Below are positions 47,116-58,900 of a stretch of 64,000 nucleotides of DNA, in pieces. Made by a program: the position numbers and the translations under genes. Origin of the DNA: Isoetes taiwanensis (Eukaryota; Streptophyta; Lycopodiopsida; Isoetales; Isoetaceae). The stretch is taken from contig JAJEKV010000027.1 in assembly GCA_021234155.1 (NCBI GenBank), positions 9,810,716 through 9,874,715 on the forward strand, written 5' to 3'. Every line of letters begins with the position of its first letter. The first letter of the stretch is position 1. The notes beneath the pieces are model-generated. The model made no database searches. It worked only from the letters and a program-made list of their open reading frames with translations, and had not been told where the DNA came from.

Positions 47116-47519
47116 GATCCTCAAGTCTAAGCCCAAACTAGTGAGCATGGGAAGTGGGACAATTTGCAATACAAAAGAAAAAAGAGTAAACTTTGATATA
47201 ACATTGAGCAGGGCAAATCTAAACATGGGGTCTAAAGTCATGGATATTGGAAAATACGATCTCATAGTCAGCATGGAATTCTTAAAGCCAGCTAAAACAA
47301 TGATCGATTGTGATAAACATGAGATATCAATCATGGCGCCCAATGGCAAATGTTTTTTGGTCAAAGGTATGAAAATTGCCTCAATAATACAGTGCATGTC
47401 ATTAAAGCAATTGCATAAATGCATCAGATGAGGTTGATTATATCCTTAGGCTAGAAGCCATTGACCCAGACCAAAAGAATAGGAAGGAGTTAATTACAAA
47501 ATTTTATGACCTATTTCCG

Positions 47520-48458
47520 GAGGAAATCAGAGGATTACCACCTTAGAGGTGTGGAATGCGAAATCAATCTTGCATCAGATGCAAAACCAATTAGCAAAGC
47601 CCCATATAGGATGAGCACACCTGAGTGGCTGAGCTCAAGAAGCAACTGCAGGAATTATAGAGCTTGGATTCATTAGGCCAAGTGTATCACCTTTTAGTGC
47701 ACCCATCCTCTTCGTCAAGAAGAAAGATGAAAGCCTAAGGATGTGCATTGATTATTGTCAGCTCAACAAGCAAACGGTAAAGAACAAATATGCATTGCCA
47801 AGAGCGGATGATCTAATGGACTAGCTCCAAGGAGCAAAATTCTTTTTCAAGGTTGATTTAAGATCTGGTTACCATCAAATAAGAATCAAGAAGGAGAGTA
47901 TTCATAAGACCGCCTTCAGAACGCGGTACAAGCATTACGAATTCACAGTCATGCTTTTGGTCTATCAAATGCTCCAGCAACATTCATGCGCCTGATGAAT
48001 GACATCTTCCGGGACTTTCTGGACGAGTTTGTCAAGTTATATTTCGATGACATTCTAATCTATAGCAAGTCTATGGAAGAACATGACGTACATTTGAGGA
48101 GAGTACTAGAAAAGCTAAGATGACATCATTTATACGCTAAACTTTCAAAATGTCACTTTGCAACAAGTAGAGTGTACTATTTAGGGCATGTGATCACAAC
48201 AGAGGGAATCTCAATAGACCCAGCAAAAATAGAAGCCATAATGGATTGGCCAGCACCAAAGAATGTCTCAAAAGTGAGAAGTTTTCTTGGCTTAGCAATC
48301 TACTACCGCAAATTTGTAAAGGACTGCTAACAGTGGGCATCCCCTTTGTCGGACCTCACTAACAATAAGAAGGTAAAAGATTGGGTGGCACATTGGCTAA
48401 AGAATGTTCAAGCTTCATTTGAAAAGCTCAAAGAAGCCTTGGCAACAGCACCAATGCT
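47520..48458 (+). pseudogene. Gypsy reverse transcriptase, N-terminal two thirds
   Basis: Recognisable are KPISKAPYRMS (about 47582), [12 protein letters not shown]-type sequence (about 47850), [16 protein letters not shown] (about 47956-48003), YFDD (48040-48051) and [15 protein letters not shown] (about 48285-48330). The usual residue before DD is Leu, Met or Ile, so Phe is uncommon. The frame breaks several times in the first part and is clean from about 47950 apart from single stops. It ends at TAPML, exactly where the LINE inserted. Confidence 0.85.
48444..48458 (+). repeat. Target-site duplication, left copy
   Basis: AACAGCACCAATGCT. The same 15 bases recur at 52474-52488 right after the LINE poly(A). 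The first two As of the right copy could belong to the poly(A), so the secure length is 13. Confidence 0.9.
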
Positions 48459-51400
48459 GTTGTAGAGCGGCTGTGGGTCACATTGCTGTGATTAATCCTC
48501 TGGCTCTGGATGATGATGCTGTGGAGTGGGCTGATGGCCTGGTGGGTAGGCATGTGGGACTGGACACTTCTCCTCCGGGATGAATAGGTCAATCCTCAGT
48601 TGGAATGTCTTGGGGTCGCGGTCCTCTAGTAGTAAGAGGCCCGTGTTTCTTTGGCACCGGCCAAGTTCGCGTCGATATTGTTTGCATTGAGGAGCATAAG
48701 TGTCCTGAGGGGGTGATATGTCGAGCTCATGAATATGGTTGGTAGGCGGTTTGGCTCTATTGCTTCTTCTTAAAGGCGACTAGTGGGGGGTACTCTTATT
48801 GCTTGGAGGATGGATGTGCGGGTCACATATTACTGCGTGACAGAGTTTAATCGAGTGGGCAATAATTAAGTGGTTGGAGGGAGGGCAAGAGTGGGGGATT
48901 GTTAATGTTTATGCCCCTAATCAGCCTTCTCGTGGGGTGCTTTATGGGCCACAGTCCGGAATAAGTTCGCAGCCCTTGGTGGGTTCGGAGTTGCTTAGTT
49001 CTTTGTTAGGGGTCTTCAATATGGTAGAGCAGTAGAAGATCGCTCTGGTTCTGGAACCAGGTTGTGCATGGGTTTGAGAGGGAACAATGGTCGTTTGTTG
49101 CAGGATTTGGCCTTGGTTGAGGTCCACAGGGACTTGTCTTTCACCTATTGTAATAGGCGATTGGTGCGGGGGGCGTATACTAGGCATGACCGGTGCTATG
49201 CTTCCCCATGCGCCTTGGATGGTGTGCCCTCTTTGCGCCGGAGTAACATTACGTCTACCTCCATTTCTGATCATTACCCTCGGGTTTTGTCCGGTCGAGT
49301 GCGGTTGCCTCTCGGCCTCTCGGACGGTGTTCGTTTGAACACCCGAAATAAAGGCGTCTGGGATTCGACCCGGTGCCAAGAGTTGTGGCTTTACCTTTTC
49401 ATCTCTAGAAGGGTATATGCGGTATGGTGGCTGCGTTGGCGGGGTAGGAAGCGTTTTGCCAAAGGTCTTTGGTGGCGGCGTGTGCGGCGAGGCGGCGGGG
49501 AGTTGCATAGTCTCTATCGAGGAGTTGGAGAAGATTGGTGCACACCTTCGATGGCATTAGGGAGAATGTAGTGTTGCAGCGTATTGTTGCTCTGGAGCAG
49601 GTTAAAGTCACGAGGCGCGTGTGAAGCGGCCCTTACTTGGTTGAAGGAGGGGCACAAGTTAAAATCGGTGTTCTTCGGGCGGCTAAGCGTGGCGATATCA
49701 CGGCATCTATGGCGTCCCTTGCTTTGCGATGGCGGACTTTGGAGGATCCGCTGATTTGCAGAGGTATGTGCATGCTCATTTCTCGGGGGGTTTTTCGGCA
49801 GCCTCACTCTTCCCTATGGCGGGGAGATCACGGGGAGCTTGTTTTGGGGGTTTGTTAAGCCATCTATTACGCCTCACCGGCGTGAGAGCTTGGAGCGAGC
49901 TCTCCAGGGCGGATTTAGCGGAGGCATGTATGTGCATGGCCAAGGAGAAATGTCCCGGGTTGGATGGCATCCCCGTGGGAGTTCTTCAGACTTATTGGGA
50001 GTGGGCTGGTGAGTCATTGTACCGGTGTATCTTGAGTTGCAATCTTCTCAAATGGATAGGATCTTGAATACCGCATTTCCTTGATTCCTAAGGTTAAGCG
50101 ACCTTCTACTATTAATGATTGGAGGCCTATATCCTTGTTGTCCTCTTAGTATAAGATTATTCGCGAAAAGCCCCGGCGAGAAGTTGAAGCGGTGTTGACT
50201 TCTTCCATTAGTAAGGTGCTTGATGCAGGTTTGTTCACAGGAGGAACATTTTGACTAATGTTGCCGCAGCTTATGAGGGCCTTTATTGGGCGGGGAAAAT
50301 GAGTCAAGGCATTGCCTATCTTAAGCTTGACTTTGCCAAAGCTTACGATAGTGTCCGTTGGGAGTTCTTGTCTGCCATGATGTTAGCGTTGGGCTGTGGT
50401 CCACGCTTTACAGAGACAGTCATGAAGCTGCATAGGTCAGCATGAGCTACGGTGGTGTGCCAGGGTGAACCCTCCGCCTTTTTCTCCTTAGGCAGAGGGG
50501 TGCGCCAGGGGTGCCCTTTGGCGCCGTTTTTGTTTAGGATTGTGGCGGAGGCACTGTCTCAGTTGTTTTTGGCTGCAGTGGAGGAGGGGGTGGTGGATGG
50601 GCTTCGGATGCAGGATGGTAGTCAGCAGATTATTAACCAGTTCGCCGATGACACTTTCCTCTTCTTGGTGGCAGAAGAGAGGAATTTGCGAAATATGAAG
50701 GGTTTGTTGGATACTTTCTCCTTGGCCTCAGGCATTCTTCTGAATTGGGGTAAATGCTCCGCATTATGGGCCCAGCTGACTCCGCCTCCCCCTTGTTTGG
50801 CTCTATTCCCTTGGAAGGTGCTTCCAGGTAATGTGTGTACTAAGCTATTGGGTATTCCCTTTGGAGGGGATGTTTCCATGGGGAGGGTGTGGGATGAGAT
50901 TTTTCTTGGGGGGTTGCGTGAAACACCTCAATTGGTGGAAGGGTAGCAAGTTGTCCATGGCGGTGGGATCACTATTGCCAAGTCGTTACTTTGTAGCACT
51001 CATGTGTATCTGACATCTGCGATGTTAGCTCGAGGGTAAGATACAAGCTTTGGATAAGATTGTTGAAATTTTGTGTGTGTGGCGGGGATGATGAAGGGGC
51101 GGTTGTTAAAGTGGCTTGGTGGAAGTGTCTCACTGCAGGAGGGATGGGGGCTTGGCCATTCACGATTTAACCTTGCATAGTAAGGTGTTGGTCTCAAGTT
51201 TGTTTGGGCCTGTAGGATGGGGCATCTTCTCTCTGGTACTTGTTGTTGCGATATCTTTGCCATTGTGTGGCATTTGGGAAGCCGTCGTGCATGTGGAGTT
51301 GCCCCAGGCCTTTGTTGTATGGTCTCCGGCCTTTCCCACATGCATCCCCTTTTCTCTCAGCGGGGGTGTTGCGGGCTTGGGATCATGTGCATGTGCTCTT

Positions 51401-52475
51401 CCAGCTAGATTATGCCTCGGTTTATCACCACTCTTCTCCTTTCTTGTGGGTTCCTCTACCCCTGCGCACTTGCCCTTGGCGCCCAGCATGTGCATGCTCG
51501 AGCGGCGCCGTTGGAGGCCGACTCTTTGTGCTCATCTTGGAGGATTGGTATTGGGGTGGTCAGCTAGCCGTGGAAGTTCTTTCGAGCTTCGCTTTTAGCT
51601 GAAGAAGGGCGGTGGCCAGGAGCTATCACGGGAACAAGTGGTGGAGAGTATTCAGCTACACATACCTATAGTCCCTCAGGATGATATGGTGGTGCAGGTT
51701 TGGAAGGTTCATCCGGATGTTGTGTCTTCTTGTTACCGGGTGTTGGCTATTCATGACACTGCCCCTTCCCGGGCAAGTGGTCTGCGGCTTCAGGGTTCTC
51801 CGATGGCTTCGGTTTGGGCGTGGACATGGAGCTCACTTCCCCACCCGAAGGTTAGGGTGCTTCTGTGGCAGGTGGTGCACCGCTGTATCAGGGTGAATGT
51901 CCTTGTGAGCGAGTTTAGGTTGGGTGTGAGCCCTCTTTGCCCTTGTTGTGGCCTTCATCGTGAGACTGTGGAGCATTATGCGGTTTTATGCCCTCACTTG
52001 CGGGCTGCACGGGATTGGGTCGGGCTATATTTGGGTGAGATTGACTAGCCAGCCGTTGCTGCTTCATGTGTATCCTGGTGCTTGGCCGCTCTTGCGGCAG
52101 CAAGCCTTGCATCTGTGTGTGGCTTGGTTGGTGTGGTTGATTTGGAAGCCGCGGCGGTTGTGGATCTTCGGGGGGATTCAGCGAACTGCGGCCTCTCCCG
52201 ATTCCTCGACTTCGGTACAAGCTATTTCAAAGCTTTTCGGTGTTCCCGGATTAGTAGAGCGGGAAGTTTACCATTTGGGGGACTTCTTGGGTGTTGTAGA
52301 TGGTGATGGTCGGTTTGTACAGCCGGTAGAGTTTCGCGTTTTTGGTGAGTTTATTGTGGAGTGTCGAGGTATCATTTGTCTCTTTGGGGCAGTTCTCCTT
52401 CCTCCTCACTTGCTTTGTAACATTACCATTCTTTTAATATATTGATGACACAGTTCTTCAAAAAAAAAAAAAAAA
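48459..52475 (+). mobile_element. L1-like LINE, GC-rich lineage, complete insertion
   Basis: About 4.0 kb, flanked by a 13-15 bp target duplication and ending in a 16-A tail (52460-52475). It interrupts Gypsy codons TAPML: reading resumes with TLPD after the insertion. No ORF1 is recognised; the element starts about 120 bp before the endonuclease ATG, so the copy is probably 5'-truncated or lacks ORF1. Confidence 0.92.
48580..52048 (+). pseudogene. LINE ORF2, decayed
   Basis: Endonuclease traces: SILSWNVLGSRSS (about 48586), IVNVYAPN (about 48900), RHDRCYAS (about 49185) and ISDHYPRV (about 49263). Reverse transcriptase: KCPGLDGIPVGVLQ (about 49945), LKLDFAKAYDSVRW (about 50320), RQGCPLAPFLF (about 50505) and FADD (50641-50652) in a 164-codon frame. 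The C-terminal zinc-binding reverse-transcriptase-associated domain is intact at 51800-52020 (VLLWQVVHRCI, CPCCGLHRETVEH). About ten stops or shifts. Encoded motifs are close to the 39-42 kb LINE although base composition is very different. Confidence 0.85.
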
Positions 52476-52484
52476 CAGCACCAA

Positions 52485-52950
52485 TGCTCACCCTACCAGA
52501 TTCCAACAAAGATAAGCTAGTAGCAACTGATGCAAGTAAGCTAGCAACAGGTGGAGTTCTTATGCAAGAAGGAAGGGTGGTAGCCGATTCTAAGAAGATG
52601 AATGACGCCGAACAACGTTATCCAACGCATGATCAAGCACTTCTAGCTATCATAAGAGCTCTTCGTATTTGGAGGCACTATTTGCTTGGTAGGAAATTTC
52701 AACTAGATACTGACCACCAGAGCCTCCAATACATTTTCAAGTAACTACTCCTCAATTTGAGGCAAAGATGCTGGATGGAATTCCCCAAAGAATATGACAT
52801 CGAGATAGTCTCTAGGCCAGGCAAATTAAATGTGGTTGCTGACGCACTCTCTCGCCGGCCATTGGAGACTCGAGTGCATTGCAATGCCATCTCCATTTTG
52901 TCCAGTGAATTTGGAAAAAAGATTGAAGAGGCTTTGCCTTGAATATGTCA
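52485..52950 (+). pseudogene. Gypsy RT C-terminus and RNase H, after the LINE
   Basis: Continues the pol broken at 48458: TLPDSNKDKLVATDASKLATGGVLMQ (RNase H first Asp) and YPTHDQALLAIIRALRIWRHYLLG, with DTDHQSLQYIF ending at 52740. A TAA at 52742-52744 interrupts it, and the frame then resumes with CWMEFPKEYDIEIVSRPGKLNVVADALSRRP. The Gypsy RNase H motifs are in order. No integrase follows. Confidence 0.9.
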
Positions 52951-52999
52951 TCTTGTGCTTTCTTATCCTCCAATGGCTAAAGCTAGGTGAAAGTAAAAT

Positions 53000-53755
53000 T
53001 TGGCTCTATTTAAAGAAAAAAGCACTCAATAACATACTTTGTGTGTCACATAAACATGATAAAAAATGTTAAGATATAATTCAGAGTTGTCCCCATGAAA
53101 TATTAGTCTTATCTATGAAGACATTGATGAGTTATATAGAGCAATGTTAATCAACAATGGTACGGTTGTGTTCTACAGGAAAATGTAACACCAATCAACC
53201 GCAATGCAGACCCTTCAAATATACACTAGTATGCATATAATCCTCCTTCTAGATCCTCCAAACATCCATTGCATATAAGTCTACTTCAATAACCTCGACT
53301 AAGTGCCCTTACCTTATCTTATTCCCAATGTATGCTCTTCGGCCACCTTGAATGAACTGTTTTCTACTTACATAAACAATTCATTTTTCCTATTCTTATC
53401 CAGATACTTTGACTCAATAAATTCTTGTTTGCACAACTTTTATCCATGGCCCCTCATGCTAAAATGAAATGTTAGTTTAACTCTTTTTCTTATTATCAAA
53501 TAATATAAGAAAGATAGGCTCAAATCCCACTGACTACAGTTGGATGGGAACGTGAGTGAGTGCAAGTCTCATCCTGCGGGGTGTGCCACAATGTAAGATT
53601 GTTCCCTTTTTCCAATATATAAGAAAATGCTGCAACTGAAAAACTTTTAATCTACGCATCTACATGTCATTTCCTCTTCTAGACCAACTCCACAACCATT
53701 GAACCCCTTCCCCAAGCCTGTCCTGCTGCTAGTTTGTTTTTGTTTATCTGTTGCT
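53000..53755. other. No recognisable gene
   Basis: AT-rich sequence past the Gypsy remnant. A possible degraded spacer region of pol, but no integrase zinc finger or core motif is visible. Confidence 0.5.
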
Positions 53756-53758
53756 AAC

Positions 53759-53840
53759 AAGAATAGAATAAAATAGAATATATTAAGATATACTTTTTAA
53801 CGCCCATGGAGACCAATAGGACATGGGACCTATACAATGG
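53759..53840 (-). mobile_element. LINE 3'-end fragment
   Basis: A short AATAGAATA tract and the block CCATGGAGACCAATAGGACATGGGACCT match the LINE 3' end at 12541-12605 (about 80%). Only about 80 bp is present: an extremely 5'-truncated insertion. Confidence 0.65.
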
Positions 53841-53844
53841 CCTA

Positions 53845-55590
53845 GAACATCATTAAACATAAAACCAAACCATTCAATCGTTGGATGGCCAGTGGTCTAG
53901 AACAATTGCATATATTTAATGTAATTGGTCATTATAAAACAATAGAAAGAAAGATGGATCATATTTAATTTGATTGTAGTGGATGACGCATTCATAGCCC
54001 ACGCGGGTCGGGTGATGGCATCATCAAAACAAAGAGGCATGATCTCATGAAAAGATTGAATAAATGGTTGTTGAATTTGCAAAATAATTCATTACTATTG
54101 CATTAATCAAATATTAGACATCAATAGTGGTCCAAGCCCACAAGTTTGGAACCAAAGAAATGTAGAAATAAATATTTTTAGGAGTTGTTTTTTCAATAAA
54201 AGACGTGGGTAAAAGACGTGGTTTTAAAAAACACAATATATTAAAGCATTTGTGCCCATGTGAAAGCTACATTTAGATAGCCTGCATATCTAATGTTTCG
54301 TGTTTTTTAAATTTTTAATAAAGAGGGATGCTGTTATTTTTTATCTTATGAGCATATCAGAGTATTTTTTATCACAATAATTATTTTCTACGGTTATGAT
54401 TTCAAGTTCATTAACTTGATGCCTAGATCCAATTGGGCTTAAAATCCACATTCCAAAGCAGTTTTTTCTTGCCAAAATAATACGAAATCTAAAATAGATA
54501 TGCCAAAAAGACACCACCACAATAATCAAATCTTGATATATCTCAAGAGAGTCGAAAATCAAGCCTCTCATCGGTGCATTGCCCCTTATTAGGAAGGAAG
54601 GCAATTCCTTCCTTCCTTATTAGGGGCAATTCAGATAGAAAGACAAATATTAGTGAAAGGAGGACAACCTACTGCCATACAAGATGACTTTGGCCAAAGT
54701 TCACCGTTATTAGAAATAGCCAAAACCAAGCGTCCTCTATTCTAGAAGGGAGGATGAGAAAAATTGTTGGTTGACCAATTATTGTATATAATAGTTTATT
54801 TGGCAAAGGAAGGAACACCTATATCACCACATTTTCTAATTTATCAGCAACAATTATCATTCTGAAGAGGGCATCGAGACAACCCGGCCTGGATCAAATT
54901 AAAGTCCGCAGTAGCTTTACCATCCTTCACACGGAACATAAAACAAGTGAAAAAAAAAAAAAAAAATTGTCATTGACTCGAGTCAAAATGTGAAAGCCAA
55001 GATCCGAAGGAGTTGGTTTGACTTTGAACATATTAGCCCAAAGCTTGGAGTAAAACCACCGCCTGAAATTTGAAGGGCTTGACGCGGATAGTAAAATGCT
55101 CCCAGTCTAGAAGATTATAGCCATTGGCATTCAATCCTCGTTACCCACCCTTACGCACGAAGACTATGGTTATCGAAAACCTTGAAAAAAGTCTTGAAAA
55201 TCTGATCCCCTTCCTTCGTGGGTGTCCATATCTGCAACACAATTTCTGACTTAACATATTGATTTAACACCCTTTTTTTTTTCTTTCAGATCTATGCCAG
55301 ACGTTGTTTACCTTGAATGTCTCATACAGTGATGCATTATCAGTGAGTATGATTTCTTTACCTCCTCCATTTTCAGCTGAGAGATATTTTCCTCAAACCA
55401 CATCTTTGGGCAGTTTGCAATTTGCACTCGTCGGTTATGACATCATGTAGTTAGAATTACTTATTTACACAACCATGAAAGCAAATTCATGAAAATACAG
55501 ACTGAAACCATGGTGGAAATATGATAAGTCAAAGCAATCGATTCTGAAGTGGCCTGTTTTTATAGGATGCTTGATGGGCAGCTTCGAAGA
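53845..55590. other. No recognisable gene
   Basis: AT-rich. Frames such as 54341-54604 (minus) show no motif. An imperfect inverted repeat lies at about 54584-54631 (GCCCCTTATTAGGAAGG and its near inverse). An A run occurs at 54952-54966. Confidence 0.5.
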
Positions 55591-55593
55591 TTC

Positions 55594-55804
55594 TATTAAC
55601 AATTCAAAGAACGAAACCAACGAAGCTTCTTTTCCATTAAAGATATCGACATCGTTATACACCACGGGGCCGGTTACTAAAGATAGCATTACACCGTCTC
55701 CAACAACTTCCTTAGATAGCTCCGTAACTATTTCTCGATCCCTAAATCTAAGGAACTCAAAAAGACAAACCAACAGTGTCAACTCTTGTTTATGACGCCC
55801 AACA
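55594..55804 (-). repeat. Copia 3' LTR
   Basis: On minus it begins TGTTGGGCGTCATAAACAAG and ends GTTAATA. A purine-rich tract (TTTGAGGGGAG) lies immediately before it on minus, at about 55805-55815, and is the expected plus-strand primer. Confidence 0.93.
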
Positions 55805-55929
55805 CTCCCCTCAAAGTTGACAATCATTTGCAAACTAGACCTCGCATAACTCCAAAACAAAAGAAAATCAAGCAAACTTGCGTAATCGAAAAAATACTCC
55901 CCTCAAGATGAACAGAGAGTTGGTTCAGA

Positions 55930-58900
55930 CTTTGATCATGCCCATTTCTTCCACACATTGAGTAAACCTTTTCCTAGCAAGTGGTTTGGTCGGGATGTCT
56001 CTTGTCATCATGTGTGTGCCAAGATGCTTGATTTGAATTTTTCCTTCCTCCACCTTTTCGGGTGAAATGGAATTGTACTTCTATATGCTTGGCTTTTGTA
56101 AAGTTCTTTGGGATTTCTCGACCCGGACTTACAAAGAGTCCGATTGTCATTCATGATAACAATGCTTGCAGTCTTTTGATCTATCCCAAGATCTGAGCAA
56201 CCTCCGGCCAAATAGCTTCTTTGCGGCGCACAAATAGCCATATACTCCGACTCACGTAATGGCATTGCTGTAGCTTTACGTTTCCCTCTTGCTCCGGTGA
56301 TCACTCCCCCAAACCGAAAAACGTAAGCCCGGCGTGATTTCCCTCTTTGGCTTCACCGGCATAATCGGCATCAACAAATCCCTCAAAGGGGTGTGATTGC
56401 AGTTGACCTTGATACAAAATACCCAATCGAGGTGTGTCTTTGGAGATAACCGGGAGTATGCGTTCGTGGCTTGCCAATGGGAAGGACCTGGACTTTCCAT
56501 GTCTTGGCCGACAAAGGATCACACTTTCAGCTATATCGAGCCGTGTGGAAACCATAAAGTGCATTAATGAACCCACAATACTCCGATAGGATGGGCCAAT
56601 TAGAGAGCCCGTTTTACGCTTTTATTGCTTTGAGCGTAATCAACCATGATCGAACTTGAAGGGGTACCGACCTCTCTTGTCCTGGTCATGGTGCATTTTA
56701 TGAAGAAGAGATTCAACCCCTTGACCGGTGAATGATGATCACCTTCTTTGGATCATGTAATACTTGTATGCCAAGGAAATACTTCAATGGCCCCGTGATC
56801 CGTCATGTGGAACCGTGCTGCCAAGGATGCTTTTGTCTGTGTCATAAGCAGAGAAGAGTTAGCGACCAAAATCAGATCATCAACATAAAGCACCACAAAA
56901 ATCACGCGTGTGATCCAAGGGCTTTAGTGTATATGTTCCAACAAGATTACTCCTAGTGAACCCATGGCTAGTGAAGAAAGCATGAATTGTTTTGTACCAC
57001 AAACGTGGAGATCTGCTTCAGCCCATAAATGGCTTTCTTGAGCCCGCAAACTTTATCTTGAGATCCTTTAGAAATGTATCCCGGGGGTTGCCTTTAGGTA
57101 GACCTCCTCATCAAGTTTACCATGCAAGAATGCGGATTTTACATCCATCTGCCGAGGGTCCAAATTCATGGTCAGCCGCCAGCTAGAAACGGTTTGATCA
57201 AGACATCGTGCTTTCTGAGGGGGCATATGTCTCTTGAAAGTCCACCCCTGCAGTTTGTGAACATCCCCTAGCCACGAGTCTTGCTTTATATTTAGAGATG
57301 ACATTGTGTTCGTCATACTTTAACTTGTAGATCCACTTGCATGTAATGGATTTACGTCCTTTGGGCAGGTTACAAAGCTCCCAAGTGTTATTCTCCAGCA
57401 AGGAAGAATACTCTTCATCCATAGCTTGTTGCCACAGGTGCCTTTGTGAACTCTTCATGGCCTCATGAAAGCTGGTCGGTTCGTCTATAGAAGCATTACT
57501 GTGCAGTGCAATGAATGCAGACCCCTTGGGTCGTTTGCTGTTAAGATAGTCAAGCATCTTATCAGTGTGTTTCCTGGCACGCGAGGACCTCCTCAAAGGT
57601 GGTTCGGTGTTTTCTTCATCACTTGATTCTGCCCCAGATTCTGGTTCTGAAGGCAATTCAAACTCTTCGCAAGGAAGATCTTGCTGGTCATCTTCCACTT
57701 CAGAATCACTAGTGCTGTCATCCATAAGCGCTTCTGTTGCAGCTGAGAGAGAATCCCTGTTTAGAGAGGTCACCGCACCACCTAATGCTAAAATTGCCTT
57801 CGTCAAATACCACACTCCTGCGTGCTATCATTTTTCTAGTCGCTGCACGTGGAGCTTATACCCTTTCATGGTGTCGCGGTATCCCACAAACATACAAGGT
57901 CTTGCGCCTTGTAGAGAGTTTTCAGTTTTCGCTTCACTCTTGCAGAGGTGAGCATATGCCGCACACCCAAAAATTCTAAAGCTTGTGACATCTGGTTTTT
58001 TCTCCCCGTCCATGACTCCTCCGGGACACATCCAAATAGTGCTTTAGTTGGCACTTTCGGTTAATGATGTACACGGCCATTATGTACCGCCTCAGCCCAA
58101 ACTTAAATTCAATTCCTTTGGATAGAATCATGGCTCTAGCACATTCGAGCACAACCCCGATTCTTCCTTTCCACAACCCCGCTTTGTTGGTGCTCATGTG
58201 CAATGGAGGTTTAAAGGATTACACCACATTCTTGGAGAAATGCTGCAAACTCATTGCTTGTGAACTCACCTCCTTGGTCCGTTTCCGATCATTTTCGGTT
58301 TCTTTTTTGAAAGTTTCTACTAAACTCTTCCATTGTTTAAAGAACTCAAATGTCTCGGACTTGTATGCAAGAAAATAGACCAATTCTTTCTAGTACAATC
58401 ATCAATCAACAAGAGAAAGTACACGAGCCTCCCATGGAGGTGACTCTAGCTGGACCCCAAATATCCATGTGGACTAGATCAAGGGGTTGGCTGGCTCGTG
58501 TAGCAGGCTGTTTCTTGTATGCCTTCCTGCTCAATTTGCCTAATACACATCCCTCACAAAGTCCGGAGGGGTGGTCTGATCTTTGGAAGCCCTTTTCACA
58601 TAATTTAACTGTCTCATTTGCTTTATAAACCGAAAGTTTGCATGTCCCAATCGTTCATGCCATACTTGGTTTATATCGGATGAGCTTGCATTTAACGCCG
58701 CAGTACACCGTTCTTTGTACCAGCCGAGTCTATACGAGACCTCCTTCCCTCTCTCCTTGGGCTAAAACCCTCTTATGGCCATCCTTAACGATGCACTTTC
58801 CACCACCGAAAGTTGCATACAAGTTGGCATCATCCATTTTAGAGATTGATATCAGATTGGCTTCCAGATCAGGTACAAACAGAGTTTTTTTCGAAAGGGA

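Larger units (their letters stand above)
45544..53000 (+). mobile_element. Ty3/Gypsy gag-pol, interrupted by a LINE
   Basis: Gag to RNase H in one orientation: gag 45544-46600, knuckle and protease 46744-47115, reverse transcriptase about 47530-48458, then a LINE (48459-52475), then the rest of RT/RNase H to about 52950. Integrase and 3' LTR are not recognisable downstream. The 36.4 kb LTR could be its 5' end, but the intervening 7 kb of other elements prevents proof. Confidence 0.85.

Noticed and set aside
48942-51495. Long minus-strand frames opposite the GC-rich LINE
   Set aside because: Antisense shadows of ORF2. GC-rich sense codons suppress stops on the other strand, and plus frames carry the RT motifs.
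45544-53000. Treating the 36.4 kb LTR, the 38.4 kb frames and this gag-pol as one proven element
   Set aside because: Same orientation and plausible order, but 6-7 kb of other insertions lie between and no second matching LTR is visible.
55465-55875. 136-codon minus-strand frame across the left Copia LTR
   Set aside because: It spans the LTR boundary and flanking DNA, so it is a chance frame; likewise the plus frame at 55571-55795.
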